64,000 nucleotides of DNA from contig JAOTON010002245.1 of NCBI GenBank assembly GCA_034440635.1, positions 1 to 64,000 of the forward strand, given 5' to 3'. Below the pieces are notes generated by a model that worked only from the letters and a program-made list of their open reading frames with translations, searched no databases and had not been told where the DNA came from. The position numbers and the translations under genes are program-made. Source of the DNA: Lepas anatifera (taxonomy: Eukaryota; Arthropoda; Thecostraca; Lepadidae). Positions 34,587-44,470 of this stretch are shown one piece after another; position 1 is the first letter of the stretch, and every line of letters begins with the position of its first letter.

Positions 34587-36650
34587 GAACAAAGACATCC
34601 CCAAAGACGATCTATAGTCTAGATCATGGGTTTGTGGAGGGGTCAGGTGGAACCATGCAAATTCATGTTTTTTATAAATTACAATACATTATTTCAACAC
34701 TGGCCCACAATAGGAAACAAATATTCCAAATTTCAGGTCTATGGGAGAATCGGTCTGATTGGGTTCATCCCATTCAAACTAACAAGCAAAATGATCATAC
34801 ACAAGCTGGTCCATTGGGACGGTAGCTTGATGATACACAGCAGCTACAAAAGACAGGTTTTCTAGTAAACAAATTTTCTCTTTGAAGCGACCCGCCTAAT
34901 CTTTTTATATATTCTTCCAGGAAAATACAACAAATTGCATCACCCAAGACTGCCCCCTGTCATTCCTACATGACTATCCATACTCTTTGTTCACAATTAT
35001 ATTGTTGTATTGGGTACACTCCTAGTGTTTCAAATCATAATACATCTTATCCTAGTTTTCCATCAGTTCATTTTTAATATCAATTATAAAAAGCATGCAG
35101 ATGGGCATTTTCAGGGGGCAGATGGATGAATTCATCTGCAGATGGGCATGAATGCAGATGGGCATTTTCCGAGGGCAGATGGATGAATTCATGCTACAGT
35201 CACTTTCATGTCTGGAAACAAACAGTAGCACTTGAAATATGAGTAAATGGATCTGATAAGTAGATAGGAGTACACTGACTACTATGTACTGTATGGTACC
35301 AAAATAAATGGAAAATCTGTTTAAATCTGTAAAATTAATCAAAAACATTTTCATACTTAAAAGAAGGTAAGCTAAGCAGCAAATGCACTAGCATGCACAC
35401 ATTGTGCAGAGCCAGTATTTGTAACAGGTAGAAATTTGTAATTCAAATTACAAGCTTAATATAGACTTTTACTAGAGTGCACAAATATTGTAAATATAAA
35501 GTTAGACCAAAAACAGAGGGAATATGGGCACTTCAAAAATAATATGCTTAAATAATCATTGGGGAATTGCCATCACCAAATGATTTTCACCTATTTTGGT
35601 ACACAAGTTCACCTGTGGAACAATAAAATGAGGACTTTTTGGCATTGACACTGCTCATAAGCCTTGTTCCGTCTGCCAGCACAGCCTTGTCCGCGAGCCC
35701 TCGAGCCTCTCCTCTAGAAAAGAAATACCACAACTGTCTCTAGTATGTGCTATGGCTAATCAGACAAAAATGAACCAGAATACTTATCTACCAATCACAA
35801 AAAGTATGCTACCACTGTTGTGCTGTTACTGTTTTTCCAGCAGCACCACAGCAGGTAGCCAGCCTGTAAATCTAAGATTGGTTCTAAGATTGGTTCTCAG
35901 GGAGAGGCTATAGCCATGTGACATATACTCAATCCAGTGTGCAAAGTATGACATTTTCAACGAGATCTCGCCAGGGTGAGTGCCCTAGGAGACAAGAGTG
36001 AGTGGTGTGAAGTTCATCAACCTGGTGTGAATTTCCCAGACTGGTGCAAGGAAGGTGACACTGAAAACCAGACAAATAATGGCTGAATGGTTATAAAGAC
36101 ACAGGAGGGGACCTTATAACAAGTATTTAACTAACTAATACAAGAGGTAGCATTGCATTGTGTGGGTAGGAAAGGGTGCATTTTTCTCTATGGTATATAG
36201 CAGTTTGGTGTGAATTTTTGGTGTCTGGCAGTGCAATGATTTTAGGTGGCTGGTGTGACTCATCTAGCCTGCTGCCATACTTTGCAGACTGGGACTCAAT
36301 GCTGCTCGCTGATTGGTGTTGACAGACGAAACGAGACCACAGCTATAACAGTGGGCCAAAATGAATAGTTATCAATTAAGCATACAATTTGCTTTTTGGC
36401 AACTTCATGAACCTAATTAATGCAGAACAGAAACATTAAATGCATTGCCCATACTTGATAGGATTAGTGTTTGACTAACTCACTACACTCACTACATAAA
36501 ACCTCAATAAGCATTGGTGGCCAACAAAGATGAATGGCGAAAATTCAAATTGTTTCATTAACTTTTCACGCATAGATTTTTTACCTCTAAGAAAATCTCA
36601 ATTGACCACATCAAAGGCTCAAAATATTCTACGTGCAGATTACCGACGAT
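33853..36650. other. Unassigned interior of the 8.1-kb insertion, right part, with a (TA)n array
   Basis: A (TA)n run lies at 34535-34582. A short direct repeat built on GCAGATGGGCATTTTC and GGCAGATGGATGAATTCAT is at 35097-35190. The rest is AT-rich without identifiable element ends or coding domains. Confidence 0.45.
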
Positions 36651-36857
36651 ATGTTGATCCACGAGACCGGAGAGGCGACGATCTCCTCGTCCGAAAAACC
36701 ACCCAAAGCTTTCTTCATGCCTCAAAGGAGGCTCTTCTGGATCGCGCTACCCGTATCTTTTTATTGTATCATTTTAGCTGCAATGCAATCATGCAATAAC
36801 GAACAATTATTAATTATAATCTTTAGGGTATTCGGGCCTGACCGCAGCGCTAATTAG
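36651..36857 (+). CDS. Possible short exon encoding a membrane-anchor-like N-terminus (doubtful)
   Basis: The frame opens at ATG 36651 and reads about 30 polar residues, then a hydrophobic run of about 20 (LFWIALPVSFYCIILAAMQS) that would suit a type II signal anchor, then a polar tail to a stop at 36855. A pyrimidine/AG sequence (TTCTACGTGCAG) just upstream could be a splice acceptor. No donor is clear and no family is recognised. It lies inside a transposon insertion, so it could be a captured exon or chance. Confidence 0.25.
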   Translation: MLIHETGEATISSSEKPPKAFFMPQRRLFWIALPVSFYCIILAAMQSCNNEQLLIIIFRVFGPDRSAN

Positions 36858-37340
36858 TGTTATAGAATTTGTATTTATATCTTCGCGTTTGCCGCGGTTT
36901 TTGAAATGGTGAATATCGATAGTTCATTGGTAGCCATAATGACATCACATTGATGTAAGATAAGCCCACGTGACCAGATCCTATAAGGACTGGGCTTCTG
37001 ATTGGTTGATGGTATTTCTTTAAAGTCCTATATTTCTCTTTCAAAAGCATTTTGGAAATATATTTTTATGGAATAATTTTTGATGTTATAGGTTTTAGCT
37101 ACTGAACTGCTTTAAAAGAAATGTTTGACATTTTTTCATATATAAATTGATAGCTATAGCCGGCTCTACGTCACTTTATCGTTACCATAAGGACTCGGTA
37201 AAGTCGTCTATAAATGTTGACTTTGAGGCCGATTTTCAGGCATTTTGAGCCTGAATTTGCAAAAATGAGAATATGACTTCTGAAACAACTTTTTGTAACC
37301 TTTTGATCTAGCCAATAAAAATTTTTGCGACAATGTCCCT
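36858..37340. repeat. Right terminal region of the 8.1-kb TTAA element
   Basis: The last 190 bases (TAGCCGG...AAAGTCGTCTATAAATGTTGA...CTTCTGAAACAACT...TTGCGACAATGTCCCT) align with 40609-40790, showing a repeated family with this end. The preceding 300 bases are unassigned. Confidence 0.65.
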
Positions 37341-40300
37341 TTAAGTGGCGAACTCATTCGCATCCGTGCAACAGCGATCACTACCCGATCTGGCTTTGGT
37401 CTGAGACCCCACATCCGGGCAGGAGAACGCCGCAGTGGAACTTACGGCAGGCCGACTGGCAGGGTTTTACCTCTGACTGTGTCCTCGATTTTACACCAGA
37501 CGAGGCCGAAACCGCTACAATATGGGAGGAGGAGCTGCGTGCTCGAATTCTAGACTCGGCTGAGACTTTCATACCTAAGACTAGCTCGCTCCCACGGCGC
37601 ATCCCCGTGCCCTGGTGGACGGAGGAGTGCAGGCGCACCATTAGAGAACGTCGACGCCGTTTTAAATTATTTACAAGACAGCCGACAACTCACAATTTAA
37701 TAGAATACCGACGTACAAAAGCACTAGCCAGACGCACAGTTAGAGATGCAAAACGAAAATCATGGCAAACTTATATTACAACAATAAATCGGCTAACACC
37801 ATTAACAACAATTTGGCGGCGAGTACATCGTCTGGCCGGCCGTAGCTGTGCCATGTCCCTGCCGGTTCTGACAGGTTCCGGCGGAACAATTTCTAACCCC
37901 ACAGAGGTAGCGAACGCCTTTGGCAATGCGTAGGCTGCTCGCTGGCGGCTGGCCTGTTCAGACCCAAGGTTTTTACGGCACAAAGAACGGAGGGAACGTC
38001 TCCCAGTGAGTTTTAGCTCCCATGAACAACTATCATACAATGACCCTTTTACCATATCAGAACTTAACACCGCACTGTCTCGGGCGAGAAGCACAGCCGC
38101 TGGCCCGGACGGTATACACATTGACATGATAAAGAATCTCAGCGAACGGTCTTCTACTGCTTTATTGTCTTACTTCAACTTCCTTTGCACCACACACGAT
38201 TTTCCCACTGCCTGGAGAGATGCCACTGTCATCCCAGTTTTAAAAGCCGACAAGGATGGTAGCGACCCCCTTCACTATAGACCGATTGCCTTGACCTCAT
38301 GTGTATGTAAACTCTTAGAACGCATGGTAAACGCACGTCTGGTTTGGTACCTGGAGAGCACCGGATTCTTTTCTAATGCTCAATGTGGATTCCGCGCAGG
38401 GCGGTCCACTACCGACCATCTTACATCGCTAGATTCATCAATACGCCGTTCATTCGCCTCAAAGCAACACGTGTTTGCTTTACTATTTGACATCGAAAAG
38501 GCCTATGACACAGCCTGGCGCTACGCGGTTTTAGACAAGGCACGGAAAGCTGGCATCAAGGGTCACATGGGATTCTTTATTGACAATTTTATGAAGAGAC
38601 GGAAGTTCAGAGTGAGAGTGGGCAACTCGCTATCTGATAGTTTCTACCAGGAGAGTGGTGTGGTCCAGGGCGGCGTTTTAAGCGTGACCCTGTTCGGTAT
38701 CTTAATTAATGACGTCTGCGAAATTCTACCTCCCACAGTCGAGAAATCTCTGTTCGTAGATGACTTAGCGGTGTGGTTAAGCACCTCCACCCCGATTTCA
38801 GCACAGCGACAGCTCCAAATATGCATAGACCGGTTATCCGAATGGAGCCTGAAGAACGGTTTTAGATTTTCCACTGAGAAAACTGTGTGTATGCACTTCT
38901 GCCGCCGCCGCTCGTGTACTGACATCAGTCTCCGTTTATACGGCAGGAGAGTCCCAATCGTCCCGGAAGCAAAGTTCCTGGGCATGACGATGGATAAACG
39001 CTTGACATACGCCCCCCACATATCACTCCTGCGAGATAAATGTTTCAAACGGATGGATGTGCTAAAGGTGATTTCTCGCACATCTTATGGTGCCGATAGG
39101 TTAACACTCCTCCGTTTGTACCGTGCTCTCATTAGGTCCGTACTAGATTATGGCTCAGTAGTATATGATGGTGCTTTGAGCAACGTTAAGCAGCCTCTGG
39201 ACGCTGTACACCACGCCTGTGTTAGAGTGGCGACGGGCGCTTTTCGCACGTCCCGCAGGGCAAGCCTTCTAGTAGACGCCAATGAACCTCCACTAGACCT
39301 GAGAAGGAAGCGGTTGGCATTATCATACGCTAGCAAAATCAGGCAGGATCCGTCCCATCCAACATACAGGTGGATTTTCGACGAAAATTTGACTATGCCC
39401 CTCAGAATGGTGCGACAGACATCTTCACGAGCTCTCTGTTTGCGTGTATCTCTGTGGTTAGAAGGCAGCGGCGTTGACCTGGAAGTAATTGCTGAAACGC
39501 GACCAGAACGTACGGAACCATGGCGACTCATCCCTGCACAATGCGATCTCGATCTGATGCGCCATAAAAAAAGCAGCAACACTACCCTCAGAATTTCTGG
39601 CCTTAGCGCTGCGCAAAATCGGCTCCTATGCAGCTCATGCCCGGTTCTACACCGACGGCTCGAAGTCTACCGGCGGTGCTGGAAGCGCCTTTTTAGGGGA
39701 GGGACTGAGTCAGGGGTTTAGCCTACCAGGGTCTGTTTCGGTTTTTACCACAGAACTATATGCCATTCTCCGGGTTTTAAGACACATCAAGCGTTCTCAA
39801 GAGGATCGATGTCTTATCATAACGGACTCTGCTAGCTCACTGACAGCACTCCAATCTCATCACCCACAGCAAAACTGGCTTATACCATCTATAAGAAGGC
39901 TTCTGTCAGCGATCTCCTCCAGAGGGACTGATGTGCGCTTTCTTTGGGTACCGAGCCATATTGGAATTTCAGGGAACGAAAAAGTCGATAAGGTTGCGAA
40001 AGAGGCGTCCGTACTACCCCCTTCGCGTCAGTTTAGGATTCCGGCTTCAGACCTCAAAGCATCGTTCAGAACACTACAGGAGACTGAATGGCAGTCAAGG
40101 TGGGCTGCAGAGCCAGAGTGCTTTATGAAACGCCTGCGCACCTCCATTGAGAGATGGGAGTCGAGCAACAGAAAAAGCAGAAGAGAGGAGGTGGCCCTCT
40201 CTAGACTCCGCATCGGGCACTGTTATGCCACTCATGCCTACCACCTGAATAGCTCTACTCCTAACCTGTGTTTACATTGTGGCAACCGCCTTACTGTCCA

Positions 40301-40619
40301 GCATGTTTTATCCGAGGTAGACTGCTGTGACAATATCAAAAGGCAAATGCGTCGATTCTTCCCATCGGTCTCTTTAGAGCAGTGTCTTGGAAACGATCCC
40401 GTCGTAGACATCAAAGACGTTTTATCTTACCTGAAAGAAATAAAGTTTGACATCGTTTATAGCCCTCACAGCACTTTTTAGCGGTGACACCTCCGGCATA
40501 GAAAATTCATAGCTAACCAAGATCATTTTGAACTGACCTAACCTGACAATGCTGGGCACATATAGCCAAAGAAGCTGAAGTGCCCTTAAACACCAATAAT
40601 CATCATAGCCGGAAGCGTA

Positions 40620-40790
40620 AGCCTCGGATAAAGCCGTCTGTAAATATTGAATTTAAATCCAATTTGGAGGTATTTGGGGGCGAACATTGGAGAAGTATTC
40701 ATGGGACTTCTGAAACAACTCTGCTTTGCCTTTTGTCCCGGATAATCAAAGCATTTGTGACAATAATGTTACTAGGAAGATATTTTAAAG
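40620..40790 (+). repeat. Relic right end of the AGGGACATTGTCGC-family element
   Basis: AAAGCCGTCTGTAAATATTGA, ACTTCTGAAACAACTCTG and TTTGTGACAATAATGTTACT match the order at 37190-37340. The LINE target duplication (40606-40619) lies at the point where the sister sequence has TAGCCGGC, so the LINE appears to have inserted into an older copy of this element. Confidence 0.6.
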
Positions 40791-41344
40791 CTCATGGATG
40801 TGTCCATGGGCATAGAAACAGGGTGGGGACAGGGAAGTTGTGGCTCCCTAATATAGTGGATTCTCAACCATTAATCCTATGGCGTTGACTGGAAAGAAAT
40901 GACTTAAAATGCACCTTGCCCCCTCATATACGGGACGTGCCTACGCCTACGGATGCCTCGATGTCAAGGTCGTTCGGTTCTAACAAGCACCTGGTACGGA
41001 TTCCACCGCGCCCCTTCTCCGGCCGCTCAACAAAAACCGACTGGCTGACGGCTGATGTTTTGCTTCATCATGCGTATCGTTATTTATCCGTATTATTCCG
41101 CACTGTTACGTAGATGGTAAAATTTCTGCTCTCACGCCATTTTATAATCTTATCTGACGTGTTTTGGCGCTTGAACGCCTACAGACCAACACTATAGTAT
41201 GTGTATTGGCTTACTTACAGACTTAGATGAGTGTCGTACTAGATAGTCTGTTTCCAAAGACTGTTCTAACAGTCTTGCAGTCAGTCAACAGTCTTCTAAC
41301 GTGCATCTATGCACGTTAGTTTCCGGTGTCATCTGGCAGGTATT
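40791..41344. other. Unassigned stretch
   Basis: A short inverted repeat around 41290-41320 (AACGTGCATCTATGCACGTT) is the only structure I see. There is no coding domain. Confidence 0.4.
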
Positions 41345-42190
41345 TTAACACGCGCATTGACGGGGGCGGGTGCCCGCCCCCCGGGTTTTTCGGAGATAGG
41401 AGAAAAACGGCGGCGCGTAGCGCCGCCGTACTTGGCATACCTTTTCCCCTGTCATTTTTACAACTTCTGTGAAAATTTTAAGGTTAGGTCATCCCAGGTC
41501 AGGTCACCAGTGCAGGTCAAGTGACCCGACATCAAAAAAGTTTAAGATAGCATAAGTCGGAGCAGAGTGAACTTATCCGATTGAAATTCATATCACATAA
41601 TGGCCCCACCGAGTTCTTTAAAATATATTCCGGTATTTTTGATATTGATGACCTAAACTCAGGTACGAGGCATGACCTCTCCATTGGAAATACATGGGAA
41701 AAATGTTTTTTAAGGAATAACTCAGTAAGGGATGGTGATAAAGCATTTATTTTAGCTGCATTAGACTCGCCTGGGCTTTTCGGTTCTAATGATATGCATT
41801 TTATATCATTTGACCCTGACCTGACCTCAGGTCAGGTCAAATTCTTGATTTGACCTAGCAAGGTCAAATTATACATCATTCGATTTGGCTTGCTGAGAGG
41901 ATTCATATAGTTCAAATTGTTTTGCTCTATCTTTACTTGTTCAGATGTAATGACCGAAAAACTGAATTTACATGTTATCCCTATGATGGCATGTTTGGAC
42001 TTCTCGTGACCTTAAATGTGACCTGACAAAAAAAATGGTTCGAATGTTTTCGATGGAGAGGTGGATGGGCAGCCCAACGCCCTTTACCGTTTTTCGCTAC
42101 CTACTGTGGTTCTCGAGATCTTACGGGGGCTGGTACCCGCCCCCCAGTCAATGCGAAGGTGGCTCAGACCCCCGTCAATGCACGTGTTAA
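41345..42190 (+). mobile_element. TTAA-type AGGTCA-rich MITE, GCATTGACGGGG family, 846 bp
   Basis: TTAA lies at both ends (41345-41348, 42187-42190) with terminal CACGCGCATTGACGGGGG and its complement. The left hairpin CGGCGGCGCGTAGCGCCGCC (about 41408) and the right doubled terminal block with GGTACCCGCCCCCC are both present. Interior similarity to 24515-25359 is high (about 90 percent by eye) across the half-site block, the GGAAATACATGGGAAAAATG stretch and the 3' third. Confidence 0.9.
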
Positions 42191-42245
42191 AGCGACCGTG
42201 CGCTTTTCAATAGTCTCCCCCAAAAATGTTATGCCCTGCTACATT

Positions 42246-42280
42246 GCTTAAAGGGAATGTGACACCTGTATAACGTGGTT
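42246..42280. repeat. Fragment of the TTAAAGGGAATGTG repeat end
   Basis: CTTAAAGGGAATGTGACACC at 42247 is the end of the family seen complete at 57319-57773. It is cut off by the TTAA element that starts at 42281. Confidence 0.6.
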
Positions 42281-44470
42281 TTAACACGCGCCCCGCTGGG
42301 ATCCCTGGCATGACGCGCCCCGCTGGGGGAGGCGTATTTCGCCCTCCGCCGTATCTCACTTCCCAGGAAAGCTCAGAAGAATTATGGACGGTATTCGAAA
42401 GCTCTTGACGAGACTAAGAGAAATTCTAGGAAGTATTTTTATGTCAGGTCAATATTGAGGTCAGGATAGGTCAAAGAAGGTTCCATAGGCTTACAACAGG
42501 ACAGGACACCCTCTGGATTGTTACTCAGCGGAGATAGAGGAAATATTTATGCATTATTGGATTCCTCGCATCGTGGCGAATCTAAAGATGTATATCTTGA
42601 CCTTGCTAGATCGAATTTGGAAAATGACTTGACCTCGACCTAGGTCAGGGTCACATGGTGTCCTGGTATGGTCATGCTGCCTTTCAATCAACTCCCCGTG
42701 ACAATATAAGCACAATGCAAGCAAAATAGGAGCTTTATCTCAATTCAGTGAGAAGTAGTTGGCAAAACAATCACTGTATGCTCCAGTGACCTGACATGAC
42801 CTTTGAGAGGTTGTAGAAGGCGTTCAGCGCCCTTTCCGGCCCGCCACCCAGGGGAGGGGCGGCGGGTGCCATCGGAGAGCGTTAGAGTGCCAGGGGAAGC
42901 GCCCCCTGTGCATTGGCTGAGGCCGACGATGGTGTTAGTGTTACGGGAACAACTGTTTGTCGCTGGCGGCGTTAGTGCGACCCACGAGCTGGGCGACTGG
43001 AGTAGTGATTTGGCGTTGGGTGTTGTGAGGTGAGGTTTGAGGGAAAACAGGTGAGCAGAGGAGTTATAAACGTGGGACGGGAGAACTGGAGGAGTTGTGA
43101 GATTTGGAAGCCAAAGTCCTGGCTGCGGTAGTAGCGGTGCTGGTGACCTTGAGTCGTGAGACGGTATTTCGTTCAGTTTGTTAATGCTTCTATGCGATTA
43201 GGTTCGTGGGTCATGCGACACTAAGTAGTTCTGTTTTTCGGTGCTCGGTAAGACGAATTTTCATTAGCTACATGAAGAGATTGTCGAGTGAAAATGCCGA
43301 CTGGCCAGAATATTTCATATTTGTAAAGGGCAGTTAGCTTCTTGATTATTAGTTAGATTGCAAGTGTTTGATGGATGAGTGTGGAGCTCAAGCGGTAGCA
43401 ATTTTGGATTGAAATTTTTTACATCATGAGCTTATTTTATTTCGGAGCAAAAGTAAGTTGGATAATTGGTAAAATGGATGAAATGTACGTTAAATTGATA
43501 AAACTGTGTCGATAATAGCCTTAGTGGTCGTATTTTTGTATTTTTGGCAACCTATGACTACATATTTAGCTTTAACGTGATTGTTTACTTTTGAGAGTTT
43601 CGCCGCATCCGCCCCATTGTAGTTGTCCATTGTTTTAAAGGTGCTCGGACCGCCGTATGATGAGACGGCGGCTCGCGTGAAGCAGAATTCAACGAGGGAT
43701 GTACCGGACATCGCCCTGCACCGGAATTAGGCTGCTATGGCCAGGTTTTAGCACCTAAACGTGATGGAAATTGTACTCGAGCTGTGGATGTAGCAGATGT
43801 TGAAGCAGTTGACGTAGCATGTGCTGAAGCAGGTGACGTAAAGGTGTTGAAGCGGATGATGTAAATTGGGGCAGAGGACAAGTGTGTAGTCGTGTGGACT
43901 TGGGCTTGGGGGTTTTGCGTGGGTTTTTAACGAGGGTTTAGATCAGAGTCGGGGGATGATGAGTGCTAACGCTGGAACCGTCGGCAGAACGGTGTTTGCT
44001 ACAAGCATGGGGATGCTGCGAGGGCAGGTGGCGTGCGGAGGGCAGTGCGGGGACGTAGCAATACAGCAGCACCAGTGACAGCTCTGAGTTTTCGGCGATG
44101 ATCCCGGGAAGGCAGCAGCTGGTCCGAAGCGGGACCAGCCATGGCCGGTACAGAGGTCAGTTGGTCAAAAACTCGACTTCATGGTCAATATCGTGGTAAG
44201 AACATACGGTTTGAGGATTTTCAGATTTATGTATCCAGCATTTACTGAAAACGAGCCCTTTCTATTTTTCACCATAGACTTATAATGAATGGGGTAACCA
44301 AGAAATTGACCCCACCTTAGGTCAACAATATCGAAATTCCGAGATAGCAGATTTTTCGACCCTAATGACCTCATCATATTGTGAAAGTTTCAAACTGATC
44401 GGCTGGCTGATGTTCCTTAGGCGTCGCATCAAACTCGTGATTTTAGGTTTGAGGTCGGGTCACTTGGCCT
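42281..44470 (-). mobile_element. TTAA-type AGGTCA-rich MITE, CCCGCTGG family, split by a solo LTR
   Basis: It starts TTAACACGCGCCCCGCTGGG on the plus strand and follows the reverse complement of 17490-18343. The piece 42281-42811 matches 17806-18343 and the piece 44158-44470 matches about 17490-17805, with the solo LTR between. The far end equivalent to 17324-17490 is missing or diverged. Confidence 0.85.
42812..44152. mobile_element. Solo LTR, 1,341 bp
   Basis: The unit begins TGTAGAAGG and ends GGTACA (TG...CA), with a 5-bp duplication GAGGT on both sides (42807-42811 and 44153-44157). Removing it and one GAGGT restores the reading of the sister MITE (TTGAGAGGTCAG) exactly. No internal retroviral coding region remains, so it is a product of LTR-LTR recombination. 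GC-rich opening, AT-rich middle; superfamily (Gypsy, BEL or other) cannot be told. Confidence 0.88.

Larger units (their letters stand above)
29241..37340. mobile_element. 8,100-bp TTAA-flanked DNA transposon (composite) inside the LINE ORF2
   Basis: The termini AGGGACATTGTCGCAAAA (29241) and its complement (ending 37340) are inverted repeats. TTAA is duplicated at 29237-29240 and 37341-37344, and excision of one copy restores the ORF2 frame. The TTAA target suggests a piggyBac-type mechanism, although no transposase domain is visible inside. The interior contains a tRNA-like unit, an 8-bp-TSD MITE, two more TTAA MITEs, a LINE fragment and about 5 kb of unassigned sequence. Its last 190 bases resemble 40620-40790. 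Confidence 0.85.
28651..40479 (+). pseudogene. ORF2 (APE endonuclease, reverse transcriptase, RNase H) of the LINE, interrupted
   Basis: The endonuclease part (28651-29240) shows WNMRG, the QETKL catalytic glutamate and GDFN. Removing 29241-37344 rejoins the frame exactly at RF-KW and adds SDHYPIW. An in-frame TAG sits at 37931-37933. The reverse transcriptase (38006-39580) has LFDIEKAYDTAW (motif A), QGGVLSVTLF and FVDDLAVWL (FVDD in place of YADD). A frame change at the A7 run near 39568 precedes RNase H, whose Asp-Glu-Asp-His set is readable in TDGSK, TTELYAI, ITDSASSL and WVPSHIGISGN. The C-terminal CLHC...H...C motif is at 40268-40325. The frame before the ATG stays open back to 28141. 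Confidence 0.9.
25600..40605 (+). mobile_element. Non-LTR retrotransposon (I/Jockey group, RNase H-bearing), near full length, split by an 8.1-kb insertion
   Basis: A 14-bp target duplication TAGCCGGAAGCGTA flanks it (25586-25599 and 40606-40619). Without the insertion at 29241-37340 the body is about 6.9 kb: a GC-rich 5' leader of about 1 kb, a gag-like ORF1 with zinc knuckles, an ORF2 with APE endonuclease, reverse transcriptase, RNase H and a C-terminal zinc motif, then a 125-base 3' UTR ending in CAATAATCATCA. Frameshifts and an in-frame stop show it is dead. The RNase H argues for the I/LOA/Outcast side of the group; I cannot place the clade further. Its 3' flank is a relic of another repeat (40620-40790). 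Confidence 0.92.
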
